Below are positions 23,903-34,935 of a stretch of 64,000 nucleotides of DNA, one piece after another. Below the pieces are notes generated by a model that was not told the DNA's origin, did not search any database, and saw only the letters and a program-made list of their open reading frames with translations. The position numbers and the translations under genes are program-made. This stretch comes from Pyxicephalus adspersus (taxonomy: Eukaryota; Chordata; Amphibia; Anura; Pyxicephalidae): assembly GCF_032062135.1 (NCBI RefSeq), contig NC_092859.1:106156370-106220369 (forward strand), written 5' to 3'. Within the stretch, counting starts at the first letter, position 1. Each line of letters begins with the position of its first letter.

Positions 23903-25675
23903 ACCCAACCTCCTACATTATAATATTCTTTACCAGTCCTAAAAATAATACTAGGTGTAACATTCATTGTTTAAGCTCAATATTTACAAATTTCCAGGAA
24001 TCTGGTGTATGTTCTTAACAAAGTATCCTTTCCATGTCCACCTTTTGTTGACCATTGAGAACCTCTTGTTTAAGTTGGTGGGGGGGAAAAATGGGAAAGA
24101 TGGCAAAATTAGTTTTAAAAATAAACACAGCTAGAAGAATCTGTTGCCAGACAAAAACTTTATTTTTAAAAAAATTATGTGGTTGGCAAGGTCACTTCAA
24201 AAATCGTTTCTTGAGATATGTTTATATATTCCTACACAAACCAACAGTTATTTCCGTGTTTCCTTCTGTTGCCTGCTGATGTGCTGAATGAAATGACAAT
24301 AAAATGTGGAATTAAATAACCTTAAATGACAGTTTACATTACACAAAGAGCAAATGTTCCCACAATGCAAGTTCTTTTTTGGACAATGTGCAGATGTCAC
24401 ATACTGTTAGAAATATTTACTGTTTGAAGACAAATGGTTTAATTATATTGTTCAGATTTGTGATAATAAATATATTCCTGTTTTAGATCTGATGTTATAT
24501 TACCAGGTCAGCTGTTATATGTTTTAAAGATAAAGAATTACCATGGTAGTAATGGAAGTATTGTGTAAAGTGTTACCGGTTGGTGTTTCCATGGTCTGAG
24601 CTAAGGTTTGCTTTGTATTTTTGGACATTAATATGACCTATATATGACCTGTATTATACTTTGTTGGATCCCCACTCTTGGGAGAGAGAGAGAAATATTA
24701 CATTTAAATTGGTTTAGCAGTATACGTTGAAGCTTATTATTTCTGCTTGTCATATTTAATGCACAGCCCACATGCATTTTACAGGTAACACATTAAACTC
24801 AGGTCAGTATGTGAAGCCTGTCAATGTCTTTGTATAAAGTTGTAGAGAAAACTCCTCTATTAGAGAGACGGCTGGTCACCTCATCTGAGGTCGGGTGATG
24901 TGGTTCTTATGCCACCTTTTTTTCCATTGGAAAAAAAAAAGTGCTCTGCCTGCTTCAAAAATTTCAAACAAGTGGAGTGTATTTCACATTTCTATATAAA
25001 AGTGATAAGTCACTGATTTATAAATGTGACTGCATTTAATTTGTAAATGATTTTATGGCCTTACCATCACTTTATAAATGTGGCCCTTAGTGACAATCTG
25101 GGAACTGGATTACTATATCTGTTGTAGGTTGGCTAACCTTTATCTAATAAAAAAAACTTAGTGTGACCTGTTCTAACTGTCTAGCCTGAGTAAAAGCATG
25201 GGGGGGGGGGGGGAGATTTATCTTTAAGTCAGCACACATGTTTTAGTTGAAAACAGCCAGCTTTGTTAGAGGAGATTGTTCCCATTTTTGTTTTACTTGG
25301 GATAATATGCAAGCACCCATCTTGTTTCATATGTTTACCAATCATGTCACAAACCTAGCGATCTAAACAATAATTAAAAAAAAGGCGTAATACAAAGTTG
25401 AAGGTAGCAAAAGGCTATAGCATCATATAAGGCACCACATGGGACCATCAATTTCTGTCAATGGCTCATCCAAGTGAACCCCCCCCAGTTACAGGAGTGA
25501 TGATAGCTTTCTCAGCTTCGGAAAAATTAAACCAAACTACAACGTACCCTTTATATTGTATAAGATTCACAATAAAACATATACACTGCACCCTTAGACA
25601 CCCAGACCCTATATAGGCATGGATTAAAATGAGCAAAATGTTTCTTAAATTAAAAAAAACAAATCTTGATTAACT
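23903..25675. other. Non-coding stretch, nothing recognised
   Basis: AT-rich sequence with a short GA run near 24683 and the homopolymer at 25200-25213. A 'gatttataaatgtgac' / 'actttataaatgtggccct' pair at 25015-25090 resembles the small palindromic MITE of 9925-10062. Confidence 0.45.
25200..25213. repeat. Poly-G tract, 14 bases
   Basis: Fourteen consecutive G residues in AT-rich surroundings. Length in such tracts is prone to sequencing error. Confidence 0.9.
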
Positions 25676-25845
25676 CCCACCCACTCTCCCATCGCAGGCT
25701 TAGACATGGGATGGGAGAGTGGGCAGGTTTTCGCGTCATGATGTCACTCTGAGGGAAGTTTCTTCCCCTTTGAGTGACCGCACATGAGCGGTCCACAGTA
25801 TGTAAATTTAGTGGTCCATGACGTTCAGAAGGTTGGGGACCACTG
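25676..25845. mobile_element. hAT-like MITE, right end
   Basis: The right end in reverse complement reads CAGTGGTCCCCAACCTTC, a hAT-Charlie-type terminus. It is followed by the 8-mer ATCTAAGT, which fits NTCTAGAN-type targets. The interior ('catcgcaggctt', 'catgatgtcactctgaggga', 'ccctttgagtgac') matches 32764-32862. The left end was not found, so the copy is probably truncated. Confidence 0.6.
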
Positions 25846-25853
25846 ATCTAAGT

Positions 25854-28052
25854 TACAATAAAGCTATGCAATCACCCTTACAAGATTATCGGCATGTCAC
25901 TCACTCCTATCATATTTCTCATTTTACAAACAAATTGGGTTTATTTGGTTATATTGTATTCGTGTGCACTTACATTAAAGGCAGGACCAGACCTGACAGC
26001 TGTCACCTTGCCAGCCATTTGCAGAATTAACAGCTGGCAGCAGTCTCTGGTACCAAACTGCGAACCATTTCCCCCATTCATTCTCTATTGTACTGTCTCT
26101 ACCTGTAGTGTCTCCCCAGAGGCAGGGGCACACCAGTGTGAGCATAACTTAATTTTTTACTGAAAAAAAACTGTTTAATAAACAATAGTGAAAATATTAA
26201 GCCACTACCACATTTTTCCACATGATCTCTACTTTCAGAAAATATTCAAATGTGAATTATAATGTGAAAAAATGTTTCAGCTGCAAATAATTTATGTACA
26301 GCTTTTTCCATTTTGGAAGTGCTCATGTACTATATGAATATTAATTTCCAAGATCATAATCATAAAATAATAATAATGTAATTATCTATATTTTTTTCTT
26401 TCTATAATCTCTTTTTATCTTTTTAACAAGAGCTTTGGAAAAGTGATTTGATTTGCATATTTAAGTATATGTACAGTCATCTTTTTGGGTTTTGTAGTGA
26501 GTAGTTAACACTTAAACCATTCTCCAGTTATTTTTTGATGTTTACTGAATATTCTGGAAATTTGCCTTTACTTTCAAAGACACTACATGACATTAGAAGA
26601 AATATCCCACAAAGCAAGGAGAATTTCCCACTTACACAGTTGTCCCCAGAACAGGTATTCTCATTAAACAATTCCTTCTTTTTTTTCTTGGTGACAGTGG
26701 TCATTAGACTAGACATAGTTCATTATTAAGACCACCAGAGTGGTGAATGCTCAAGATGTGGACAACAAACGTATCAATGTACAAAACAATTACCTAGGGT
26801 TACACTTTATTTACTAATTTAAATTAGATCTTTATTAGGATATTTTACATAAGTAATCTATATACGGTTAACAAAACTATCAAAAATAAAAAAAATTTGT
26901 AAAAAGGAAAAAAAATACAAACGGGAACACAGGCAGTAATAACTCAACACTGGAAGTACTGCAGCATTTTCTTTAAAAACAAATACCTGCTTTAGAATAA
27001 CATGTTGGAAATCACGCACTGAAGATCCTGCATTTCTTCAGGATCAGGAATTGCTACTTTGTTGCTGGGCACATTGTGAAGCTATCTCTATTTGCAAAAT
27101 AAACAGTTGCTTCATGTTGTTTTGGGAAGCAAGCCATGGAAACTCCACTGTCCTTAAAATGTAGGCATAGTTGTGGGTCAGTGAAAAAATAGAAGTAAAA
27201 AAGAGCTTTTCTTTTTACGACTTTGCGAGTGCGATTGTTCACAACAGAAAAATGTAGGTTCAAATCAGGGCAGGAATCACAAAAGGTTTTTGTACTGACA
27301 TTTACTATCTAATCTCTATTTGAAATCACTAAAGCCAGATCACCTTGTTATGGCAGTAGTTTAGTTTCTAGTGATTGATTAAGGGTGGCAGTACTATTTC
27401 CTTGCAAGGATGTAGAGAGACATCGCCTGCTGTACTTAGTGTTTCTCAGGTTGTGAGAGTACACTCTTTTTGACATGTGTGAAATTCCTGACATCTTCCG
27501 CAGTCTCCCAGGCCATTGACCAGGTTCTCCTTTAACAATCAAGAAATGTTCAACTCTCCTTTGTGCATTAACGAAGCCCACATGTATTATCAAAAGATAA
27601 ACTTTAAACAGGAATCGTTACCCACGTAGAGCTTGTCCGACCAGGATTACACACATTGCTAAATACTAACAATTATTTCCAGATGTTTTAAACTTATTCA
27701 AGGACATTTTTTTAAATTCTTCTGTAAAATTTTTAAATGATATAAGTTACTACATCTTTTGCTATATAGAAATATATAACCCAATTGGCAAATTGATATA
27801 TCTGTGTCTTTTACAACATTTGTATGCATATCCTATAAATGTTTATAGGAAATTACTTTGGTGGTTTAAGCTGCAATCCAATGCCCAGAGAACAAGAGAA
27901 CAATCTAAACCGTGATTACTAGTGATCATTTGAGCTGAGATGAGGCTTAAAGCTACCAAAGATCTCCTTACTTACTAAGAATATTATAAATGTAGTACAA
28001 ATAAATTAAAAAAAAAAAAAAAGCTAGTTCTTTTTAAATACTGAAAGTAATT
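25854..28052. other. Non-coding stretch, nothing recognised
   Basis: AT-rich. Overlapping frames on both strands at 26528-26729, and frames at 27054-27263 and 27348-27593 (-), show no domain. An A15 run lies at 28008-28022. Confidence 0.45.
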
Positions 28053-28056
28053 TTAA

Positions 28057-28587
28057 AGCATACCTAAACTCACCATTTTTACTTTACATAGAAGGGTAGT
28101 CAACCCTTCTATGTAGGGTAAAGATGTAGTTTTTTTTCTTTTAAGTGCAACAACCTTTTTTTTAAAAAAAAAAAAAGTGCAGCACTGCCCCTTTAAGTCA
28201 TGATGTCATCCCAAGAGGCTCTGGCTGCTCCCTCTGCACATGCTCCTGTTCTCGGGCATACGCAGAGGGGGCATTTTTCCTCCTAGGGGAAAGAGATGCT
28301 GATGTCACGCATGTGCAGGGAGATCAGCTCTCTTTTTTTTTCCCTTCACTGCAGTTATGTCACCCGATCTTGCACCTGCGCAGTGCTAGATCGGGTGACA
28401 AAGAAAGAAGACATGAAGAAGATGTAAGAGAAGACTGAAGATGGCGGCGCCCGGCACTTCCTCTGCGCCAGGACAAAGAGGAATTCCAGGACGATGGGGG
28501 ACCAGATCGTGGGAAGGACCAGCGCCATAGAAGTATCTGCGGGATTAAAAGTAAATGTAATTTTTTCGTTTTTAGTTTAGTTCCACT
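28057..28587 (+). mobile_element. T2/Kolobok-like MITE, best copy
   Basis: It is bounded by TTAA at 28053-28056 and 28588-28591. The left end is AGCATACCTAAACT and the right end in reverse complement AGTGGAACTAAACT. TTAA duplication with A/G-rich ends resembles the T2 MITEs described in Xenopus (ends of type TTAAAGGRR). The interior is GC-rich, with 'aagatggcggcgcccggc' and two 'gatcgggtgac'-type blocks, one inverted (near 28360 and 28390). It also has an inner inverted pair 'agaagggtagtcaacccttct'-like around 28091-28111. No coding capacity. Confidence 0.75.
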
Positions 28588-28591
28588 TTAA

Positions 28592-29315
28592 TTCAACACC
28601 TTTGAGTGAGAACAAGAACATTTTCGATACATAGCAGTTTAGAACTTTCATGCTAGTGTGTCATTTTAACGTACAGCAATACATAAACTACCACAACACA
28701 GAAGAACACAGTGAATCATAGCGTGATGGGCTGCCAGGCCATTTATCCTTCTACTTTTATGTTTGTGCTTTTAAAAATGCTACTCCTAATGCACCTACAC
28801 ACCACATGAATCATATGTGTATCACAGTGTTGCAAAGCTTTGGCAGCATATTTTTAATGAATACATTTTTACTTTTCTCTTTTTCCAGGAGACACACCTG
28901 CATATTATTTTTACTAAAATAGGTATTCCCATTGGAAGATACCTTTAACCATGTGTTACAGTAAAACTAGTAACATTTTGGAATCCCCACCATTTTCTGT
29001 CCCAGTGTCAATGGTCACCAGCAAGCAGAAAGAGTTACTATCTACAAAGACCTAACAATAGTTTTACCTGCTCACCACACAACACTAATTTACAACGATT
29101 TTGAACTCTTTTTATAAAGCAGTGAATCTGACATTCATTAAGCAGAATAAATCACCTACTGTTGATGCATAACAATGATTTGTAGCCTCAGCTTTTCCAT
29201 CCATTTTAATTCTAAAATTGTGATCAGAAGGAACAAAAAATAATTATTTTCTTACACCTATTTTCTGTCTTAGTGATTATAGTCACCAGATGAGGCACAG
29301 ACAACAAAACTTGAC
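28592..29315. other. Non-coding stretch, nothing certain
   Basis: The segment 28985-29055 ('ccaccattttctgtcccagt', 'aatggtcaccagcaag') weakly resembles 42820-42960 and may be one repeat family. The segment 29105-29165 resembles the small palindromic MITE of 9925-10062. Confidence 0.35.
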
Positions 29316-29318
29316 TTA

Positions 29319-29741
29319 AGCTACGTACACACTTCCAATTATTATCGTCGGAAAACGAACGACGAACGTTCCTGCACGATATACACGAACGATCGTATAG
29401 CACCGATCTTGCACATAGAGGTAACGACACGATCGTTCGTAGATATTGTACACACAATAGATACGATCGTTTAAGCGATAGAGGAACTATGTGCACGACA
29501 GGAAAGTGAACGGACGTTCGTTCATCACGCATGTTCTGAACATGGACGATCAACGAACGACCGTACACACGAACGATGTTCAACGATCGTCGTCCAATCC
29601 GATCCGCCGGTCCGGTCGTTCGTTTCCAGCGACTTTCCTCGTTCGTCGGCGTCGTTGGTTACTTTTTTACGAACGATTTTTTGCCCAATCGATCGTTCGT
29701 CATTCGATTGGAACGATAAAAATTGGAAGTGTGTACGCACC
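29319..29741 (+). mobile_element. PIF/Harbinger-like MITE, CpG-dense, complete
   Basis: A TTA duplication flanks it (29316-29318 and 29742-29744). The ends are AGCTACGTACACACTTCC and, in reverse complement, GGTGCGTACACACTTCCAAT. TWA duplications are typical of PIF/Harbinger. The 423-bp interior is packed with 'cgaacga'/'tcgttcg' words in both orientations, so it can fold extensively. The retained CpG density in an AT-rich, presumably methylated genome suggests a young insertion. Frames of 71-119 codons on both strands here (29224-29583, 29491-29745, 29525-29740) are by-products of this structure. The fragment at 15324-15452 is a second copy. Confidence 0.82.
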
Positions 29742-29744
29742 TTA

Positions 29745-30433
29745 AGTATCTAACCTTTGCCTACTCTATCCAAAATTTAAAAAAATCCCTTAACATACAC
29801 TTAAAAATCAATGCCTAGATAACTATGAAAAAAATGTAATCTGTATAAAACCTATCATGATGTTCAAGGTCTTATCACTGCCATCACCTAAACCATAAAA
29901 TTAGATTTATTTCTAGTCTGCTTCTCCCAGATCAATAGGAGTCAGAGAGAAGTGCACCGTGTCTATCCTGGCCTTCGGCCTCCACCCTTCACCCAGTGAA
30001 GGATTAGAACTTTTCTTTAAATTCTTTCATGTATTACAAATTTTCCCAAAGCTGCACTGAGGTTAAGTGGGCAATTTAGAGATCTATAATTTTTAGCAGA
30101 CAACATAAGAATAGTTTTAGGGCATTTGGGAAGGAGACCTACATTAAATTTGTTTCAACTTGTTATTTTCTGTCACTAAATGGACCCTAATAACAGGATA
30201 AATTATTTGATGTGCCTAATGCCTGTAATATAACTATACATGGTGTGTGTATTGTAAGGGGCAATGGTTCAACTGGTTTTGGCAGTGGTAAATCATGAGA
30301 CAGGGACACCCATGAATAGACCAGGCAGATTTGTCTTGCATTTTTTTAGCAAGTCAAATACAGTTTCAATGATGGAGAACTTTTTCCACCATCTTAACCA
30401 CATTAAATCAATCACAAACTCAGGTCCTAAATC
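29745..30433. other. Non-coding stretch, nothing recognised
   Basis: No exon, RNA gene or repeat end recognised. Confidence 0.45.
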
Positions 30434-30470
30434 AGGAGAGGACCCTGCCCAGAAGAGCTTACAATCTAAG
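30434..30470 (-). repeat. LINE/SINE 3'-tail fragment
   Basis: It contains 'aggagaggaccctgccc' and 'agaagagcttacaatctaag', matching the reverse complement of 43628-43670. Only the 5' part of the unit is present. Confidence 0.65.
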
Positions 30471-31374
30471 AACAAATTAATATAATCATAAATGCATAGG
30501 AACACATCCACATTTATCATGTACCGTACACAGATTCCAAGTTTCAGTAATCTTTTTCTAAGTCTGGTATGTCTTTCTTCATTCCAATACAAATTTCATT
30601 GTTTTTACAAAATAATTGGAAGGTCACAGAATACACAAAACAAGACCAGGTGTCTAAAGATAAAGTGAGCACCATGTGGTATATATAGTGTAAAGAAGCA
30701 ATTATGACACATTACGTATACAAGTGCAGAGAGTACCAGGCACCATGACCTACTAAATATGCCAATGATTGGATAAAAAACTTCTGTCTAGGTGGTTGGG
30801 GCTGACGTATAATGTATGAGAATGATGGATTACAATGAATGAATGGAATACTCAAAATATCAGCACATATTTAGACAGTCTGACATTACAATTTAGGTGA
30901 AAAGTATATATATAGTGTATATTTAGTGTAAACCTATTTCGAGTTACTATTTTTACACGGATTTACTTTAAGTGGTATTTGATGTGATGTTTTTACAAAC
31001 TTGCTTGCACATTATTATTTTTTGTATTGTTTTAAAGGTTACCTCAAGGCAAAAAGCCATTATTCTATATAGCCATCTTGTGAGTTACAAAAACTTTGCC
31101 TTGAAGCACAGGTCACTGAAACTCCCAGAAATATGTGTAAACACTGCATATATGCACTAACAGTCTTATTCTCCTAGATGAGTAGTAGAGTTTCTAATAC
31201 TATATCCTAAGCTTTTAATGATAAGATTTTCAGCTTTATTATGCCCATCCTGTCCATGCTATTTTGTCACTATGTAATAAAAAATATTGCAGTTTGAAAG
31301 GGTATGCATGAATTCTTTATTATCTCATTTAGGTCTTGCCCTTGCACTCAAACCTTCATTCAACCAATTGATAT
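30471..31374. other. Non-coding stretch, nothing recognised
   Basis: AT-rich, no recognisable exon or repeat end. Confidence 0.45.
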
Positions 31375-31442
31375 TCAGCACTGCGTAAAATGTTGGCGCT
31401 ATATAAATCCTGTTTATTATTATTAATATTAATAATAATAAC
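31375..31442 (+). repeat. LINE/SINE 3'-tail fragment with AAT-rich end
   Basis: It has 'cagcactgcgtaaaatgttg' and 'ggcgctatataaatcctg', followed by ATT/AAT repeats. Only the last part of the tail is present. Confidence 0.75.
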
Positions 31443-32143
31443 AACCAATAATAGACATACCAAAACAATAGACAACAATAGAAAGACCAAAAAAACTCTG
31501 ATTTAAGACCGGAGACATAGTAGAAACATTTTTAGACAGTGTTCACCATTATATCAATTGTACAATCACAGGGAGAAAGTTTTGCATATTTGGATCTCCT
31601 GGATGGAGTTCCAGGGTTTTCCCGAATACAAACACTACATGGACCTTCAATGATTGACTTTATGCAACCAGTTAGGGGAATCTATTTATATTGCATTTTC
31701 TTCTTGATTTCCAATACGGGGCTTTGTTTATTGGTCTTAGCCTAAATCTCTATATCTGATTATTATGTACATGCTGTTTTGACATTATTTTGTACTAACT
31801 TGTTACATTGACTTGTTACCTATTCTTCTAAATTTCTGGTAATTTAAAATTCTGAATAACAAAATAAATAATATTTAAAAAAAATCTACATTTTGACTTT
31901 TATTTAAAGTTTTAATAATACATGAATAACACTGGTTTCTCTTTTTAAACCACAGTAAAGGTAAAACACCACCTTAAAAGATGGTAACAGGAACAAAGGA
32001 ACCCACAAAAAGCATAAAATAGGTCTGACCTTAATAAGCAACAATATGAGTAAAAAATCAGGGCTTGCCCCCCAAAAACATCTGAAAGCTAGTATAAGAC
32101 TCCTAAAAGTATATTTCAAGCTATTCAAAAAAAGGAAATAAGT
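31443..32143. other. Non-coding stretch, nothing recognised
   Basis: AT-rich. The minus frame 31904-32236 (110 codons) runs into the inverted-repeat arm and shows no domain. Confidence 0.45.
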
Positions 32144-32371
32144 AAAGGAGAAATAAGTGTTTTTTGGCAAACATATATTTAACAACTTAAAAAAGTAGTG
32201 ACAGCCATTATACAATTTAATAGAATTAGATAACATAGTCTCAACCCATATAACATTTGTGGGGTTTACTGAGACTGGAAACTAAACAAATCTCTCCTTA
32301 TCAATCAGTTAGAGTTCATAATTCCATATATAGATACCATAAATTGAGACTCTTGTTGGGAAGTTATCTTG

Positions 32372-32410
32372 AATCCCAACATGTTTCCCCTAACTAGGCA
32401 TCCTCAGGGG
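32372..32410 (-). other. CTGANGA...GAAA repeat motif (hammerhead-core-like)
   Basis: On the minus strand it reads CCCCTGAGGA, then TGCCTA-GT-TAGG (a CCTA/TAGG hairpin), then GGGAAACATGTTGGG. The layout matches 13418-13450. The helix is formed by different bases at the two sites, so it is the fold rather than the sequence that is shared there. The cleavage-side helix is not identified. Confidence 0.35.
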
Positions 32411-32500
32411 AACATGAGACTGTATGTTTGCATCCTAAATTGAAGGTTATATTCCGCTTTGTGGCAAACAGGGATTTTTCAAGGGAAGAACTGGTATAAG

Positions 32501-32920
32501 CAGGGGTGTAGTGGGGTGGACAAGGGTGGGCCCGCTGTGCCCTTACTTTTTTTCTCGAGTGCGCACCCGTGTCCACTGTTTTTTTTAAAAAGAAGTCCTT
32601 GGTGGTCCACGGCTCTGGTTGGTCTGCCCCTCCCATGAGGTCAGAAGAAGGACTCCGCTGGGGGGGGCCCATTGGCCAGAGCTGCAGACCATGTCCCCCG
32701 TACTGATCGCAGGTTCTGGGCGGTGGGTTGGGTGTTTCTCTGAACACAACACGTCCACTTTTTCATCGCAGGCTCAGACCTGCGATGGGAGATTGTGCGG
32801 GGTCAGGTATCATGATGTCACTCTGGGGGAAGTGTCTTGCCCTTTGAGTGACAGAGGCAGGGGTGTAGTGGGACAGACACGTACCGCGCCCTCTCTTCTT
32901 TTTTTGCGACAACACCCCTG
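32501..32920. mobile_element. hAT-like element with perfect 8-bp duplication
   Basis: The ends are CAGGGGTGT and ACACCCCTG, and GGTATAAG is duplicated exactly at 32493-32500 and 32921-32928. Exact 8-bp duplication with CAGNG ends is diagnostic of hAT transposition, and its lack of decay suggests a fairly recent insertion. Near the right end a second 'caggggtgtagtggga' block (from about 32865) repeats the left terminus in direct orientation, so the element may be composite. Part of the interior (32764-32862) is shared with 25676-25845. It is GC-richer than its surroundings and has no transposase; frames 32394-32747 and 32619-32927 are chance. Confidence 0.85.
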
Positions 32921-33220
32921 GGTATAAGGAGAGTGGTTTCTTTTTAAAAAAGAATTAGAAAGAGTCCAGTTAAGCAGCTCAAGCAGACTAGCAGCCTAGT
33001 TTCCTGTGTGCTAGATATTTGGTACCCCCATATGGAATAATGAACTGTAACATATTGATTTGTTAAGTTTCCAGTCTCAACAAACCCCGCAAATGCTGAA
33101 GGGGTTGAGACTATAATATCTAATTCTATTGAATTGAATCATGATTTTTACTACTTTTTTAAGTTGTTAAGCTTTGTCACTGAAATTTTTGCTTGCCAAA
33201 AAACCCTCGTTTCTCCTCTA

Positions 33221-33764
33221 TTTATTTATTTTTTTTAAATAATTCACAAGGGGTTGGCATATTCGCTTAAAATTGTATTATTTTTTGATTATGAGGTATC
33301 CACTTAGGTTTGTTTATGTCAAGCAAACATCTGGCACAACCTTAAATTAAAATCTGAGGGTATTCTAGCTATCCTCTTCTATACTGTGAAAGCATTTTTA
33401 TTCTGTCTGTGTTGGTGTTGGAGAGTTTCCTTTGTTTCTTATCTGGTTGAAGGTTATCAGAAAGTCATGAAGTGAGAGGAAATCTCTGTAAAGGAGACTT
33501 AAATAGCAATAAAACCCAACAGAAATGTTAACTCTTCCCACTGCATCCATATGTAGAAAATAAATGTCCAAAATGTCGGGAAAGTGTAGGAAAATGGCCC
33601 CCTAAATCATATATTTTAGAACCTTTCAAGATATAAGAATTGTCTGGAATACAATTCCTCACTTTAAATAACATGCTAAATGGTATTTCTTATCACTATC
33701 ACTGGAGCTAAAAGTTTATGAACTCAGATTGGTCCTTTCAGTGGAATCATTTCATAGCCACTAG
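33221..33764. other. AT-rich non-coding stretch, nothing recognised
   Basis: T-rich at 33220-33290, then unremarkable sequence up to the Harbinger-like array. Confidence 0.45.
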
Positions 33765-33767
33765 TTA

Positions 33768-34075
33768 AGCCGCATACACACTCTCATTTTTAGTCCTTGG
33801 AAAGGATCTTTCACTCTACAATGCATGAACGATGCTGTGCATATAGCACCATTCTGCTCTATGCAAAGGGGAGGGGGAGAGCGAGAGAGCGGGACTCTGC
33901 TGGGCTCTCTCCCCCTTCACTTGCATTACGATCGTTCGTCATTCATCATCCGTGGATCTGCCAGGATGGTCGTTAGGATGATGAACGACGCGCGCTGTAC
34001 ACACTTCAGATTCCCCTCTGATATCGGCCCTGAGCCGATTATCGAACGAGAACCATTGGAAGTGTGTACATAGCT
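33768..34075 (+). mobile_element. PIF/Harbinger-like MITE, array copy 1
   Basis: It is flanked by TTA at 33765-33767 and 34076-34078. The left end is AGCCGCATACACAC and the right end in reverse complement AGCTATGTACACACTTCC. The interior has 'ggaaaggatctttcac', 'gcaccattctgctctatg', a GA-rich block, 'tcacttgcattacgatcgtt' and 'gatatcggccctgagc'. 308 bp, no transposase. Its right TTA is also the left TTA of the next copy. Confidence 0.8.
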
Positions 34076-34078
34076 TTA

Positions 34079-34409
34079 GGCTACATAAACATATGCAATA
34101 ATTGTCGTTGGAAAGGATCTTTCACGATCCTTTCCAGTGACTAACAACTGCTCGACGCATGAACGAGTGCTGTACATACAGCACCATTCTGCTCTATAGA
34201 GAGGAGAGGGGGAGAACAACGAAGCAGCAGCCCCCTGCGCTCTACCCCCCTCACTTGCATTATGATCGTTCGTCATTCACCGTCTCTGGATCCGCCAGGA
34301 CAGTCGCTCGGACAATGGACGACGAGCACTGTACACACGCCATGATATTGTCCGATATCAGCCCTGAGACAATTACCCGATGAGAACCATTGCACGTGTG
34401 TACGTAGCC
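34079..34409 (+). mobile_element. PIF/Harbinger-like MITE, array copy 2
   Basis: It starts GGCTACATAAAC directly after the TTA shared with copy 1 and ends at GTGTGTACGTAGCC, followed by TTC (34410-34412), a one-base-decayed TTA. Orientation and internal block order match copy 1 ('ggaaaggatctttcacgatc', 'acagcaccattctgctctat', 'gatatcagccctgag'). 331 bp. Confidence 0.8.
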
Positions 34410-34603
34410 TTCGTGTTTGGTTGTCCCCATTAGATGGGTCAATAAAGCAAATTTTGCACAAAAAAAAATAGGTATAGATTTGTTTAATGCAATTTAGCCA
34501 CCTTTACTTTTTATCTTTACTTTCCTTTCTTACATTTAAGCTGATTTTTTCCTTGTAGTAGTTGTTAATCCCATATGATCCCATGTTAAAGTAGGGTCTC
34601 TTA

Positions 34604-34932
34604 ACCCCAGTACAGAAGTCAGATAAATGTCGGATTACTGTTGCTGGAGACAATCTTTCTTGATCGTTTCCAGTGACAGAAGAACAAACAAGCACTATAC
34701 ACACAGCATCGTTCTATTCTATGAAGAGGGAAGGGAGGAGGACAAGTAAGTAGCACCCCACTGTGCTCTCCACAGGAAAACACAGTGGTAATTTTCAATC
34801 AATCGTTTATCCATCCACATGGGCAGACTGATAAACAAAGTTGGGGAACTTCTTTACAAATTCTAGATTTTTACTTAAAACAAGCATAACTGTTTGTCTT
34901 GGGTGACAAACATCTGACGTGGGTACATAGCT
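34604..34932 (+). mobile_element. PIF/Harbinger-like MITE, array copy 3, diverged
   Basis: TTA at 34601-34603 and 34933-34935. The left end ACCCCAGTACAG is weak, and the right end 'gggtacatagct' is clear. The blocks 'tctttcttgatcgtttccag', 'acagcatcgttctattctat' and 'gtgctctcc' appear in the same order as in copies 1 and 2; the remainder has diverged. Same orientation. It probably is the oldest of the three. Confidence 0.65.
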
Positions 34933-34935
34933 TTA

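Larger units (their letters stand above)
32144..33220. repeat. Large inverted repeat with ~200-bp arms
   Basis: The left arm 32144-32340 and right arm 33014-33220 are imperfect reverse complements. Paired blocks include 'tttttggcaa'/'ttgccaaaaa', 'aacttaaaaaagtagt'/'actacttttttaagtt', 'aatagaattaga'/'taattctatt', 'tgagactggaaac'/'gtttccagtctca' and 'ttccatata'/'tatggaa'. The spacer holds the hAT element at 32501-32920 and the motif at 32372-32410. The arms may be two oppositely oriented copies of one repeat or the arms of one foldback element. Confidence 0.72.

Noticed and set aside
25200..25213. G-quadruplex
   Set aside because: A single homopolymer run could fold, but there is no supporting context, and its length may be a sequencing artefact.
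29319..29741. CpG-island promoter
   Set aside because: The CpG density ends exactly at the MITE termini, so it reflects the element and not a promoter.
29224..29745. Overlapping 71-119-codon frames on both strands
   Set aside because: They are produced by the CpG-dense inverted words of the Harbinger-like MITE. Mutual overlap on both strands argues against coding.
29316..29745. piggyBac assignment because TTAA is present at both ends
   Set aside because: Related copies have TTA or TAA without a full TTAA (33765, 50693), so the duplication is three bases (TWA), as in PIF/Harbinger.
32501..32927. Coding frames at 32394-32747 (-) and 32619-32927 (+)
   Set aside because: Opposed frames within a GC-rich non-autonomous hAT element; no transposase motif such as a BED finger or RW dimerisation block.
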